Source: Sphingomonas metalli (GTDB lineage Bacteria > Pseudomonadota > Alphaproteobacteria > Sphingomonadales > Sphingomonadaceae). From it: 64,000 nucleotides of DNA. Below are positions 53,148 to 62,369 of the stretch, one piece after another. Made by a program: the position numbers and the translations under genes. The stretch lies in assembly GCF_014641735.1 (NCBI RefSeq), contig NZ_BMIH01000001.1, positions 955,001 through 1,019,000 of the forward strand, read 5' to 3'. How positions within the stretch are numbered: the first letter of the stretch is position 1; every line of letters starts with the position of its first letter. Below the pieces are notes generated by a model. It did not search any database. It saw only the letters and a program-made list of their open reading frames with translations, and had not been told where the DNA came from.

Positions 53148-53585
53148 ATGTCCGGTTTCGACGTCGTCCGTTTCGCCGAAGCGCTCCGCCATGGGCATGG
53201 GGGGCGGGTCGGGATCGGCTATCATGCGCACGGCACGGAGCCGGACGCGCACTGGGTCGAGCTGGCCCTCCCCTATCATCCCGACCTGATCGGCGATCCG
53301 GAGAGCGGCGTCATCGCGTCGGGGCCGATCGCGACGTTGATGGACATGGCAACCAGCATGGCGGTGTGGCGACGGCGTGGGCGGTTCCTGCCGCATGCGA
53401 CGCTGGACCTGCGCATCGACTATCTGCGTGCCGCACGCCCCTTGCAGACGGTGGTAGGGCGCGGCGAATGCTATCGGCTCGGGCGCTCGATCGCCTTCGT
53501 CCGCGGGCAGGCGCATGACGGCGATCCGGACGATCCGGTCGCGCATGTCGCCGGCACCTTCATGCTGATGGATGGCTGGGCATGA
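53148..53585 (+). CDS. PaaI-type hotdog thioesterase (first)
   Basis: 145 residues with a hotdog fold: YHPDLIGDPESGVIASGPIATLMDMATSMAV (the long helix with acidic residue), then LDLRIDYLRAARPLQTVVGRGECYRLG. These enzymes hydrolyse acyl-CoA or aryl-CoA thioesters. Its stop overlaps the second thioesterase start by four bases (ATGA), suggesting the two proteins act together or form a heteromer. Confidence 0.85.
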   Translation: MSGFDVVRFAEALRHGHGGRVGIGYHAHGTEPDAHWVELALPYHPDLIGDPESGVIASGPIATLMDMATSMAVWRRRGRFLPHATLDLRIDYLRAARPLQTVVGRGECYRLGRSIAFVRGQAHDGDPDDPVAHVAGTFMLMDGWA

Positions 53586-54010
53586 GCGCCGCGCCGCTGC
53601 CGCCCTATGCCCGGCTGCTGGGGCTGACGCTGGAAGAGGATGCGGACGGGTCACCGGTGCTGGTGATGCCGTTCGGCACGGACGTGCTGGGCCGGCCGGG
53701 CTTTCTCCACGGCGGAGCGATCGCGGGGCTGCTGGAGGTCGCGGCGGTGGCGGCGCTGCGGCACGCGCTGGCGGCGGAGGGCGACGCGCGGATCAAGCCG
53801 GTCAACGTCACGGTCGACTATCAGCGCGGCGGTCGCGACAGGCCGACCCGCGCGGCGGCGACGATCGCACGGCTGGGAACGCGCATCGCGAATGTCGAGG
53901 CGCGCGCGTGGCAGGACGATCCGGCGCGACCGATCGCGACGGCGCGGGTCAATTTCCTGCTGGTGCGGGAGCCGGAGGTGGGTAGGAAAGCGGGAGAGAC
54001 GCTTTCCTGA
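53582..54010 (+). CDS. PaaI-type hotdog thioesterase (second)
   Basis: 142 residues, hotdog fold with GFLHGGAIAGLLEVAAVAAL and VNVTVDYQRGGRDRPTRAAATIARLG; HGG is the usual oxyanion segment of PaaI enzymes. It lacks the exact acidic residue pattern of the first copy, so one may be regulatory. A REP-like element follows 34 bases after the stop. Confidence 0.85.
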   Translation: MSAAPLPPYARLLGLTLEEDADGSPVLVMPFGTDVLGRPGFLHGGAIAGLLEVAAVAALRHALAAEGDARIKPVNVTVDYQRGGRDRPTRAAATIARLGTRIANVEARAWQDDPARPIATARVNFLLVREPEVGRKAGETLS

Positions 54011-54044
54011 CCGTTGCTGAGGTTGGGCCTGCGGCCTATTTCTA

Positions 54045-54141
54045 CGTCATGCCGGGCTCGTCCCGGCATCCACCGGTCCGCACATGCTGCGCGCGTTGCC
54101 TTCGCGACACGGTGGATCCCGGAACACGTCCGGGATGACGG
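54045..54141. repeat. Family-A' REP-like paired hairpin (GTCATGCCGGG type)
   Basis: Mirrored ends CGTCATGCCGGGCTCGTCC and CACGTCCGGGATGACGG. The left arm TGCCGGG-CTCGT-CCCGGCA is a perfect hairpin, identical to the left arms at 57709 and 58161. It lies between the convergent thioesterase and aldose dehydrogenase genes. Confidence 0.9.
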
Positions 54142-54152
54142 TTGAAGCCCCC

Positions 54153-55286
54153 TCACCCCCGCGGCGTCAGGCGCAGCAATCGCCCGCCCGAGCCGCGGCC
54201 GCCGTCTTCCAGCACCCAGATCGCGCCGTCGGGTCCCTGCTCGACCTCGCGGATGCGCGCGCCCATCGGCCATTGATCGCCCTTGGCGGCGCGGTCGCCG
54301 TCGAGGTCGACGCGGACCAGCGACTGGCTCGATAGGCCGCCGATGAACGCATCGCCCTTCCATTGCGGGAAGAGGTTGCCCGAATAGATCATCAGTCCGC
54401 CCGGCGAGATCACCGGATTCCACCAGACCTTGGGCGCCTCATAGCCGTCGCCCGGCCGGTGATCGGGAATGTCGCGGCCGTCATAATGCGAGCCGTTCGA
54501 GGCGTTGGGCCAGCCATAGTTACGGCCGGGCAGGATGAGGTTGACCTCGTCGCCCCCCTTCGGCCCCATCTCCTGTTCCCAGAGCCGCCCCTCGGCGTCG
54601 AAGGCGATGCCGAGCAGGTTGCGATGGCCATAGGTCCACACCTCCGGCAGGAAGCCGTGCTTGCTCAGCGGATTGCCCGGCGCGGGCTTGCCGTCCTGCG
54701 TCAGCCGCAGCACCTTGCCGAGCGAGCCGGACTTGTCCTGCGCCGGCGTGAACTTCTGTCGCTCGCCATTGGTGAAGAAGAGATAGCCGTCGGGCGAGAA
54801 GGCGATGCGCCCCGAGTAATGGCCGTCGCCCTCGACCAGCGGGGTCGCGCGGTAGAGCGTCTCGATCTCGCCAAGCCGCATCCCGTTCGCGCCGTCCGGG
54901 CGCAGCCGGCCGCGCGCCAGCACCACGCCCTTGCCGCCCTGCCCGGCCGCCGAATAGCTGAAATAGACCCGGCCGGAGGTGCGATAGTCAGGGGCGAGAA
55001 CGACGTCCATCAACCCACCCTGCCCGGCCGAATCGACCGCGATCGTCGCCACCGTCTGCTGCTGCTTGCCGTCGGCGGAGACGAGCTGCATCCGCCCCTG
55101 TTTCTCGGTCACCAGCATCCGGCCGTCGGGCAGGAAGGTCATGGCCCAGGGTGCGTCGAAGTCGGCGACCACCGTCTTCGTGAAGGGCAGCGTATCCGGG
55201 GCGGGTGCCGCCTGCTCCCCGGCGGACGCGCTGCCCGCGCAGACGAGAAGGGCGAGCGGCAGGGCGGCGAGAAGACGCTGGTTCAT
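54153..55286 (-). CDS. Secreted PQQ-dependent aldose sugar dehydrogenase
   Basis: 377 residues: signal peptide (LLAALPLALLVCAGSASAG), then the six-bladed soluble glucose-dehydrogenase/HHIP-like propeller. Catalytic-type His in GDGHYSGRIAFSPDG and metal/PQQ-site segments GHRNLLGIAFD, EMGPKGGDEVNLILPGRNYGWP and ISPGGLMIYSG match the family. It oxidises aldoses in the periplasm, passing electrons to a quinone or cytochrome. ATG at 55286 follows GGGAG. Confidence 0.93.
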   Translation of the reverse strand: MNQRLLAALPLALLVCAGSASAGEQAAPAPDTLPFTKTVVADFDAPWAMTFLPDGRMLVTEKQGRMQLVSADGKQQQTVATIAVDSAGQGGLMDVVLAPDYRTSGRVYFSYSAAGQGGKGVVLARGRLRPDGANGMRLGEIETLYRATPLVEGDGHYSGRIAFSPDGYLFFTNGERQKFTPAQDKSGSLGKVLRLTQDGKPAPGNPLSKHGFLPEVWTYGHRNLLGIAFDAEGRLWEQEMGPKGGDEVNLILPGRNYGWPNASNGSHYDGRDIPDHRPGDGYEAPKVWWNPVISPGGLMIYSGNLFPQWKGDAFIGGLSSQSLVRVDLDGDRAAKGDQWPMGARIREVEQGPDGAIWVLEDGGRGSGGRLLRLTPRG

Positions 55287-55480
55287 GACAACTCCCGAAC
55301 GATGATCCTGATGATCGGCAACGCCGCGTACGGGCTTTGGATGCGAGAGGCTTGCCGGATCGCCGCCAGGCGCGTATATCACCCGTGCTTTCTCTACATC
55401 GCCAGATGAAGAGGTCGCGGGGCGGGGCCTCGCGGCGCCGGAGCCGCTTGACGTTCGCCCTGCCTTCCACGGAGTTACGC

Positions 55481-56047
55481 TTGGTCGATATCGCTGCCCT
55501 TTCCGCCCTGATCGAGCCCGAGGCGCGTGCGCTCGGCTTCGACCTGGTGCGCGTGAAGATGACGGGCGGCAAGTCGGACCCGACGCTGCAGGTGATGGCC
55601 GAGCGGCCCGACACGCGCCAGCTGACGATCGACGATTGTTCGGACCTGTCGCATCGCATCTCCGACCTGCTCGACCGGCTCGAGGCGGAGGGGCGCGACC
55701 CGATCCCCGAGGCGTATCGGCTGGAGGTCTCCTCGCCCGGCATCGACCGGCCGCTGACCCGGCTGAAGGATTTCGCCGACTGGCAGGGGCATGAGGCGCG
55801 CATCCGCCTGACCGCGCCGCAGGACGGGCGCAAGCAGCTGACCGGCGACCTGGCCGGGGTGGAGGGGTCGCGCATCGCGGTCGCCATGGGCCAGCACGGC
55901 ACCGTGACGATCGACTTCGCCGAGGTCGCCGACGCCAAGCTGATGATGACCGACCGTCTCATCGCCGCCACCGCGCCCCTTTCCACGGAGGGCGCCGACG
56001 AATTCGAAGACATGTCCGACGACACGCTTGCAGAGGATACCCACTGA
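55481..56047 (+). CDS. rimP: Ribosome maturation factor RimP
   Basis: 188 residues: N-terminal alpha/beta domain (IAALSALIEPEARALGFDLVRVKM, CSDLSHRISDLLD, YRLEVSSPGIDRPL) and a C-terminal SH3-like domain. It assists 30S assembly. TTG at 55481 (GGAG 7 bases upstream) is chosen over an ATG at 55406, which would add 25 Arg-rich residues. It opens the rimP-nusA-ylxR-infB-rbfA operon and its stop overlaps the nusA start by one base. Confidence 0.93.
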   Translation: MVDIAALSALIEPEARALGFDLVRVKMTGGKSDPTLQVMAERPDTRQLTIDDCSDLSHRISDLLDRLEAEGRDPIPEAYRLEVSSPGIDRPLTRLKDFADWQGHEARIRLTAPQDGRKQLTGDLAGVEGSRIAVAMGQHGTVTIDFAEVADAKLMMTDRLIAATAPLSTEGADEFEDMSDDTLAEDTH

Positions 56048-57687
56048 TGGCCACGGCCACCGCCAACCGCGCCGAACTGATCGCGATCGCCAATTCGGTC
56101 GCGACCGAGAAGATGATCGACCGCGCCATCGTCATCGAGGCGATGGAGGACGCGATCCAGCGCGCCGCCCGCACCCGCTACGGGCAGGAAATGGACATCC
56201 GCGCCAAGCTCGACGCCAATACCGGCGACCTGCGGCTGTGGCGCGTGGTCGAGGTGGTGGAGCTGGTCGACGACCTGTACAAGCAGGTCTCGGTCAAGGA
56301 CGCGCAGAAGCTCAAGCCCGGTGCCGTGGTCGGCGACTTCCTCGTCGACCCGCTGCCGCCGATCGAGTTCGGCCGCATCCAGGCGCAGGCGTCGAAGCAG
56401 GTCATCTTCCAGAAGGTCCGCGACGCCGAGCGCGAGCGGCAATATGAAGAGTTCAAGGACCGCCAGGGCGAGATCATCACCGGCGTCGTCAAGCGCGTCG
56501 AGTTCGGCCATATCGTCGTCGACCTGGGCCGCGCCGAGGGCGTGATCCGCCGCGACCAGCAGATCCCGCGCGAGGTGGTGCGCGTCAACGACCGCATCCG
56601 GTCGCTGATCCTGAAGGTGGTGCGCGAGAATCGCGGGCCGCAGATCTTCCTCAGCCGTGCGCATCCCGACTTCATGAAGAAGCTGTTCGCGCAGGAAGTG
56701 CCGGAGATCTACGACGGCATCATCACCATCCAGGCGGCGGCTCGCGATCCGGGTTCGCGCGCGAAGATCGGCGTGATCAGCCGCGACTCGTCGATCGATC
56801 CGGTCGGCGCCTGCGTCGGCATGAAGGGCAGCCGCGTGCAGGCGGTCGTGCAGGAGATGCAGGGCGAGAAGATCGACATCATCCCCTGGTCGCCCGACAC
56901 CGCGACCTTCGTCGTCAACGCGCTCCAGCCCGCCAGCGTCAGCCGCGTCGTGATCGACGAGGAAGAGGACCGGATCGAGGTGGTCGTGCCCGACGACCAG
57001 CTGAGCCTCGCCATCGGCCGCCGCGGCCAGAATGTCCGCCTCGCCAGCCAGCTGACCGGCAAGGCGATCGACATCCTGACCGAGGCCGACGCCAGCGAGA
57101 AGCGCCAGAAGGAGTTCGTCGCGAATTCCGAGCTGTTCCAGAACGAGCTCGACGTGGACGAGACGCTGGCGCAGCTGCTGGTCGCCGAGGGCTTCACCAG
57201 CCTCGAGGAGGTCGCCTATGTCGAGCTCGACGAGCTGGCGGCGATCGAGGGCTTCGACGAGGATCTGGCGCAGGAGCTGCAGAGCCGCGCGACCGAGGCG
57301 CTGGAGCGCCGCGAGCAGGCCAATCGCGACGAGCGCATCGCGCTCGGCGTGTCGGACGACCTGACCACCATGCCCTATCTGACCGAGGCGATGCTGGTCA
57401 CGCTGGGCAAGGCGGGGATCAAGACGCTCGACGATCTCGCCGATCTGGCGACCGACGAGCTGGTCGAGAAGAAGCGCGCCGAGCCGCGCCGCCGCGGCGA
57501 CGACGCCCCCAAGCGGGCCGAGCCCAAGGGCGGGATCCTCGCCCAGTACGGCCTGTCGGACGAGCAGGGCAACGAGATCATCATGGCCGCCCGCGCCCAC
57601 TGGTTCGCCGACGAAGAGACCGGCGACGCCGCAGACGCGGATGCGGACGCGATCGAGGGAGACGCGCATGCGGAACCCTCGCAATGA
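56047..57687 (+). CDS. nusA: Transcription elongation/termination factor NusA
   Basis: 546 residues: N-terminal RNA-polymerase-binding domain (about 1-125), S1 domain (about 130-200, GEIITGVVKRVEFGHIVVDLG), KH1 and KH2 (about 230-350, VGACVGMKGSRVQAVV and LAIGRRGQNVRLASQL), and two C-terminal acidic helical repeats typical of alphaproteobacteria (EGFTSLEEVAYVELDELAAIEGF). It ends 21 bases before a REP-like element; the next operon gene ylxR is 585 bases away because of the GIY-YIG insertion. Confidence 0.96.
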   Translation: MATATANRAELIAIANSVATEKMIDRAIVIEAMEDAIQRAARTRYGQEMDIRAKLDANTGDLRLWRVVEVVELVDDLYKQVSVKDAQKLKPGAVVGDFLVDPLPPIEFGRIQAQASKQVIFQKVRDAERERQYEEFKDRQGEIITGVVKRVEFGHIVVDLGRAEGVIRRDQQIPREVVRVNDRIRSLILKVVRENRGPQIFLSRAHPDFMKKLFAQEVPEIYDGIITIQAAARDPGSRAKIGVISRDSSIDPVGACVGMKGSRVQAVVQEMQGEKIDIIPWSPDTATFVVNALQPASVSRVVIDEEEDRIEVVVPDDQLSLAIGRRGQNVRLASQLTGKAIDILTEADASEKRQKEFVANSELFQNELDVDETLAQLLVAEGFTSLEEVAYVELDELAAIEGFDEDLAQELQSRATEALERREQANRDERIALGVSDDLTTMPYLTEAMLVTLGKAGIKTLDDLADLATDELVEKKRAEPRRRGDDAPKRAEPKGGILAQYGLSDEQGNEIIMAARAHWFADEETGDAADADADAIEGDAHAEPSQ

Positions 57688-57708
57688 TCGCCCGGATCTA
57701 GACCATTG

Positions 57709-57807
57709 CCGTCATGCCGGGCTCGTCCCGGCATCCACCCGTCCGCTTGCAACCTTGCAAGCGGCGTGTGCGGAGCCGTGGATGCCGGGACTAGCCCGGC
57801 ATGACGG
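57709..57807. repeat. Family-A' REP-like element, left flank of the GIY-YIG gene
   Basis: Mirrored ends CCGTCATGCCGGGCTCGTCC and GGGACTAGCCCGGCATGACGG; a further hairpin CCGCTTGCAACCTTGCAAGCGG lies in the spacer. The loop base T in GGGACTAGCCC creates the TAG stop of the GIY-YIG gene on the other strand; the matching element on the right has A there. Confidence 0.92.
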
Positions 57808-58114
57808 ATGGAAGCGGCGGCAGGCCAAGTCCGACCGCGAGATCGTTCCACCCGGGATTGTCGCGCTCGATCAGGTTCTTCTTCCAGTCGCGCGGCCATC
57901 GCTTGATGCGCTTCTCGGCGGCAATGGCTGCCTCCATCGTATCCGCCACATCGAACCAGACGAGGCGGTGGACGGCATGGCGCCTAGTGAAGCCGCAGAA
58001 GCTGCCATCGCGATGCTGGAGGATGCGGCCGATCAGGTTCGATGTGACGCCGACGTACAGCGTGCCGTTGAAGCCGCTGGCAAGGATGTACACGCACGGC
58101 TGACGCTCCCGCAT
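57791..58114 (-). CDS. GIY-YIG family nuclease between two REP-like elements
   Basis: 107 residues. The GIY-YIG core is clear: CVYILASGFNGTLYVGVTSNLIGRILQHRDG (Tyr pair), a central Arg, and TMEAAIAAEKRIKRWPRDWKKNLIERDNPGWNDL with the catalytic Glu region. Close relatives are the solitary YhbQ-like nucleases. It is antisense to the nusA-infB operon. Its last four residues (VMPG) and stop lie inside the left REP-like element, and the second element begins 47 bases upstream of its start. A role in moving these repeats is a hypothesis. Confidence 0.9.
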   Translation of the reverse strand: MRERQPCVYILASGFNGTLYVGVTSNLIGRILQHRDGSFCGFTRRHAVHRLVWFDVADTMEAAIAAEKRIKRWPRDWKKNLIERDNPGWNDLAVGLGLPPLPSVMPG

Positions 58115-58160
58115 GGGGGCAGTGCTGCACAGGTCGATACGCAATCGCAACGAACTTTGG

Positions 58161-58254
58161 CATGCCGGGCTCGTCCCGGCATCCACGGTGCCGCAGGTGC
58201 CGCACCGGTCGTGCTGACGGCCCGGTGGATGCCGGGACAAGCCCGGCATGACGG
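58161..58254. repeat. Family-A' REP-like element, right flank of the GIY-YIG gene
   Basis: Begins CATGCCGGGCTCGTCCCGGC (the usual CCGT foot is missing at this end) and ends GGGACAAGCCCGGCATGACGG. The outer arms match the element at 57709; the spacers differ. It ends 18 bases before the ylxR start, whose ribosome-binding site GGGGAGGG follows directly. Confidence 0.9.
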
Positions 58255-58272
58255 ACTGGGGAGGGCCGCCGC

Positions 58273-59028
58273 ATGACCGACCCCGTCCGGTCCTGCATCC
58301 TGACCCGCGAGCGGGCGACGCCGCGGCATCTGGTGCGGCTTGCGCTGGCACCGGACGGCACCATCCTGCCCGACGTCCGCGCCAAGGCGCCGGGGCGCGG
58401 CGCGTGGATCGGGGTGACGCGCGCCGAGCTCGAGACGGCGATCGCCAAGGGCAAGCTGCGCGGTGCGCTCGCGCGCGCCTTCAAGACCGGCGAGATCGCC
58501 ATCCCCGACGACCTGCCGGCGCGGATCGCGGCGGCGCTGGAGCGCAACGCGCTCGACCGGCTGGGGCTGGAAGCGCGGGCGGGTACGCTGACCACCGGCA
58601 CCGATCGGATCGTCACCGCGGCGCGGTCCGGCCAGGTCCGCGCGCTCTACCATGCGGCCGATGCGGGCGAGGATGGCGCGCGCAAACTGGCGCAGGCGTG
58701 GCGCGTCGGATCGGACCGCGAGGGATCGGATGTGAGGGGGTTGGCGTTGCCGCTTCCCCGCACCATATTGTCGTTGGCGCTGGGCCGCGAAAATGTGGTA
58801 CACATCGCGCTGACCGACCGCGCTGCGGCGATGCGGGTGAGCGAGGCGCTCGACCGCTGGCTGCACTTCATCGGATTTGAAACCCTGATCGGCCCCCGGC
58901 GGGATACATCGCCGGAAGCCTCTACGGCCCCTTGCGAAACGGCCTCGCAAGGCGCATCGGCGCACCGCCCCGGCATGTCCGGGGACGAGGCGTCACCGGC
59001 CGCGACTGTGCACGAGGAATTTGAGTGA
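58273..59028 (+). CDS. ylxR: YlxR/DUF448 RNA-binding protein with L7Ae-like domain
   Basis: 251 residues: YlxR domain about 1-80 ([37 protein letters not shown]) followed by an L7Ae-like domain (about 85-190). It binds nucleic acid and is thought to link nusA and infB functions. After HFIGFETL the last 40 residues are low-complexity (Ser/Ala/Pro/Glu) and their DNA contains two hairpins (58930-58952 and 58968-58984). The stop overlaps the infB GTG start (GTGA). Confidence 0.9.
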   Translation: MTDPVRSCILTRERATPRHLVRLALAPDGTILPDVRAKAPGRGAWIGVTRAELETAIAKGKLRGALARAFKTGEIAIPDDLPARIAAALERNALDRLGLEARAGTLTTGTDRIVTAARSGQVRALYHAADAGEDGARKLAQAWRVGSDREGSDVRGLALPLPRTILSLALGRENVVHIALTDRAAAMRVSEALDRWLHFIGFETLIGPRRDTSPEASTAPCETASQGASAHRPGMSGDEASPAATVHEEFE

Positions 59029-61829
59029 GCGATACCGACAACGACAAGCCGAAGCTGGGCATGCGCGCGCCGCTGGGCGTTCGCCGCACCGTCGAGACCG
59101 GCAAGGTCAAGCAGAGCTTCAGCCACGGTCGCTCCAACACGGTGATCGTGGAGACGAAGAAGGCCCGCACCTTCCGTCGCCCCGGAGAGGGCGGCCCCGC
59201 CGAGTCGCCGGCGCCCGCTCCGGCCGCGGCTGCGCCCCAGCCGGCGCCGCCCGCGCCGGTGCCTGCTCCCGCGCGTCCCGCGCCGTCGAACGAGACGCCG
59301 CAGGAGCGCGTCGCCCGCCTCGCCCGCGAGGCCGAGGAGCAGCGCATGCACGCGCTGGAGGATGCCCGCCGTCGCGAGGATGCCGAGCGCGCCCGCGCCG
59401 CCGAGGAGGAACGCGCCCGCGCCGCCGCGCCGCCGCCCCCGCCGGCTCCCGAGCCTGCACCCGAACCAGCACCCGCTCCTGTGGCCGAGGCCTCGACGCC
59501 TGGCGTCGCGGTGCCGACTCCGGCCGGTCGCGGCTTCCGCCCCGTCGCGCGCCCGGTGCCGCCGCCTGCGCCCGAGCCCGAGGCTGCACCGGCGGTCGCG
59601 GCCGAGCCGGTCGCCGCGCCCACGCCGACCCCGGCGCCCGCTCCGGCACCCGCCCCTGCCCCGCAGCGCGCGGCCCCGCCGCCTCCGCCGACGCTGGAGC
59701 TGAGCCGCGATCCGTCGATGCCGGCGCCGCGCCGCTTCTCGCCGGTCGCCCGGCCCGAGATCCCGAAGCCGCAGCCCAAGCCGGTGGAGCAGCCCGCTGC
59801 CGCCGCGCCCGCCCCCGCCGCTGCGCCGTCCGCGGCGCAGGCGTCGCAGCAGCGCAGCTTCACCTCCGGCGCGGCGACTCCGCGCAACGCACCGCCCAGC
59901 CGTCCGCAGCAGCGCGATCGCAAGGGCGACGAGCGTCGCGGCGGCAAGCTGACCGTCAATCGCGCGCTGGGTGATGGCGACGGTGCCCGTGCCCGCTCGC
60001 TCGCGGCGCTGAAGCGCGCCCGCGAAAAGGAGAAGCGTTCGTTCGGCGGCCCGCGCGAGGCGCAGCCCAAGCAGGTCCGCGACGTGCAGGTGCCCGAGGC
60101 GATCACCGTCCAGGAGCTCGCCAATCGCATGGCCGAGAAGGGCGCGGACCTGGTCAAGGCGCTGTTCAAGATGGGCATGCCCGTCACCGTCAACCAGACG
60201 ATCGACCAGGACACGGCCGAGCTGCTGGTGACCGAGTTCGGGCACAACATCGTGCGCGTGTCGGACAGCGACGTCGATCTGGGCGCGGATACCAGCGAGG
60301 ATGCGGCCGAGTCGCTGAAGCCGCGTCCGCCGGTGGTGACGATCATGGGCCATGTCGACCATGGCAAGACCAGCCTGCTCGACGCGCTGCGCGGCACCGA
60401 CGTGGTGCGCGGCGAGGCGGGTGGCATCACCCAGCATATCGGCGCCTATCAGGTCACGCTGAAGGACAAGTCGAAGATCACCTTCCTCGACACGCCGGGC
60501 CATGAGGCGTTCAGCGAGATGCGCGCCCGCGGCGCCAATGTCACCGACATCGTCGTGCTGACCGTGGCCGCGGACGACGGGCTGATGCCGCAGACGATCG
60601 AGGCGATCAACCACACGAAGGCGGCCGGCGTGCCGATGATCGTGGCGATCAACAAGATCGACAAGCACGAGGCCAATGCCCAGCGCGTGCGCGAGCGCCT
60701 GCTGGAACATGAGGTGATCGTCGAGGAGATGGGCGGCGAGACGCAGGACGTCGAAGTCTCCGCGCTGAAGAAGACCGGGCTCGATCAGCTGGTCGAGAAG
60801 ATCCAGCTCCAGGCGGAGCTGCTCGAACTGCGCGCCAATCCGGATCGCGCGGCCGAGGGTACGGTGATCGAGGCGAAGCTCGACAAGGGCCGCGGCCCGG
60901 TGGCGACGATCCTGGTCAATCGCGGCACGCTGAAGGTCGGCGACGTCTTCGTCGTCGGCGCCGAGTCCGGTCGCGTCCGCGCGCTGGTCGACGACAAGGG
61001 TCGGCAGATCAAGGAGGCGCTGCCCTCCATGCCGGTCGAGGTGCTGGGCCTGTCGGGCGTGCCCCAGGCGGGCGACCTGCTCCAGGTTGTCGAGAACGAG
61101 GCGCGCGCCCGCGAGGTCGCCGAATATCGTCAGGGCGTGCTGACCCAGAAGCGGACCACGTCTGCCCCGGCCAGCCTGGAGAGCATGTTCTCCGCGCTCA
61201 AGGACAAGCAGGCGATCGAGTATCCGCTGGTCGTCAAGGCGGACACGCAGGGGACGGTCGAGGCGATCGTGGGATCGATCAACAAGATCTCCACCGACCT
61301 GATCCGTGCGCGCATCCTCCATTCGGGCGTGGGCGGCATCACCGAGAGCGACGTGACCCTGGCGGGCGCCAGCGGCGCGCCGATCATCGGCTTCAACGTC
61401 CGCGCCAATGCCAAGGCGCGCGAGATCGCCGACCGGCAGAAGGTGGCGTTGAAATATTACGACGTCATCTACGATCTGGTCGACGAGATCCGGGCGGGCA
61501 TGGCCGGCGAGCTGGGCCCCGAGGCGTTCGAGACGGTGGTCGGCCGGGCCGAGATCCGCGAGGTCTTCTCCGCGGGCAAGCACGGCAAGGCGGCGGGTCT
61601 GCTCGTCACCGACGGCGTCATCCGCAAGGCGCTCAAGGCGCGCATCACGCGCAACGACGTCATCATCTATCAGGGTGAGATCGCGTCGCTGCGTCGCTTC
61701 AAGGACGATGTCGCCGAAGTGCGCGCCGGTCTGGAGTGCGGTGTGACGTTCACGCAGAACTTCGTGGACATCAAGCCGGGCGACTATCTCGAAACCTTCG
61801 AGGTCGAGATGCGCGAGCGGACGCTCTGA
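59025..61829 (+). CDS. infB: Translation initiation factor IF-2
   Basis: 934 residues. A disordered Ala/Pro/Glu-rich N-terminal region (about 50-310) with a helical charged stretch is followed by the IF2 N-module ([18 protein letters not shown]), the G domain (G1 GHVDHGKT 442-449, [12 protein letters not shown]) and domains II-IV ending [24 protein letters not shown]. It places initiator tRNA on the 30S subunit. GTG start with GAGGAA upstream. Confidence 0.96.
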   Translation: MSDTDNDKPKLGMRAPLGVRRTVETGKVKQSFSHGRSNTVIVETKKARTFRRPGEGGPAESPAPAPAAAAPQPAPPAPVPAPARPAPSNETPQERVARLAREAEEQRMHALEDARRREDAERARAAEEERARAAAPPPPPAPEPAPEPAPAPVAEASTPGVAVPTPAGRGFRPVARPVPPPAPEPEAAPAVAAEPVAAPTPTPAPAPAPAPAPQRAAPPPPPTLELSRDPSMPAPRRFSPVARPEIPKPQPKPVEQPAAAAPAPAAAPSAAQASQQRSFTSGAATPRNAPPSRPQQRDRKGDERRGGKLTVNRALGDGDGARARSLAALKRAREKEKRSFGGPREAQPKQVRDVQVPEAITVQELANRMAEKGADLVKALFKMGMPVTVNQTIDQDTAELLVTEFGHNIVRVSDSDVDLGADTSEDAAESLKPRPPVVTIMGHVDHGKTSLLDALRGTDVVRGEAGGITQHIGAYQVTLKDKSKITFLDTPGHEAFSEMRARGANVTDIVVLTVAADDGLMPQTIEAINHTKAAGVPMIVAINKIDKHEANAQRVRERLLEHEVIVEEMGGETQDVEVSALKKTGLDQLVEKIQLQAELLELRANPDRAAEGTVIEAKLDKGRGPVATILVNRGTLKVGDVFVVGAESGRVRALVDDKGRQIKEALPSMPVEVLGLSGVPQAGDLLQVVENEARAREVAEYRQGVLTQKRTTSAPASLESMFSALKDKQAIEYPLVVKADTQGTVEAIVGSINKISTDLIRARILHSGVGGITESDVTLAGASGAPIIGFNVRANAKAREIADRQKVALKYYDVIYDLVDEIRAGMAGELGPEAFETVVGRAEIREVFSAGKHGKAAGLLVTDGVIRKALKARITRNDVIIYQGEIASLRRFKDDVAEVRAGLECGVTFTQNFVDIKPGDYLETFEVEMRERTL

Positions 61830-61830
61830 T

Positions 61831-61969
61831 ACTTCCCCTCTCCCATCGGGAGAGGGAAGGAGCCGCGCAGCGGCGGGAGGGTGAGGGTGCGATACGGACC
61901 ACCCTCACCCTCCCACCCGGCTTCGCCGGGCGGGCCCCTCCCTCTCCCGGCGGGAGAGGGGTAAGGAAG
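61831..61969. repeat. Inverted repeat between infB and rbfA (family-B relative)
   Basis: Ends CTTCCCCTCTCCC and GGGAGAGGGGTAAGGAAG, each arm a hairpin (CTCTCCCATCGGGAGAG; CTCTCCCGGCGGGAGAG), with inner GGAGGGTGAGGGTG and CACCCTCACCCTCCC arms. It has the same design as family B but another sequence. AAGGAAG at its right edge is the ribosome-binding site of rbfA, five bases before the ATG. Confidence 0.82.
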
Positions 61970-61974
61970 CACGA

Positions 61975-62361
61975 ATGAACAAAGACCCCCAGGAAAAATC
62001 CGTCCGCACGCTGCGCGTCGGCGAGCAGGTGCGCCACATCCTGTCCGAGATCCTGCAGCGCGGCGACGTCCATGACGACGTGCTGACCCGCCACATGGTA
62101 TCGGTGACGGAGGTGCGCATGTCCCCCGACCTGCGCCATGCGACCGTCTTCGTGAAGCCGCTGCTCGGCAAGGACGAGGCTGCGGTGCTGAAGGCGCTGC
62201 GCACCAACACCGCCTATCTCCAGCGCGAGGTCGCGCACCGCATCAAGATGAAATATGCGGCGAGGCTGAAGTTCCTCGCCGACGAGAGCTTCGACGAGGG
62301 CAGTCATATCGACGCACTGCTCCGACAGCCCGACGTGGCGCGCGATCTGGGCGAGGATTAA
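61975..62361 (+). CDS. rbfA: Ribosome-binding factor A
   Basis: 128 residues, KH-like fold: [46 protein letters not shown] and [19 protein letters not shown] are typical. It matures the 5' end of 16S rRNA in cold conditions. In related bacteria rbfA is followed directly by truB; here three genes intervene. Confidence 0.95.
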   Translation: MNKDPQEKSVRTLRVGEQVRHILSEILQRGDVHDDVLTRHMVSVTEVRMSPDLRHATVFVKPLLGKDEAAVLKALRTNTAYLQREVAHRIKMKYAARLKFLADESFDEGSHIDALLRQPDVARDLGED

Positions 62362-62369
62362 GTCTCCCT

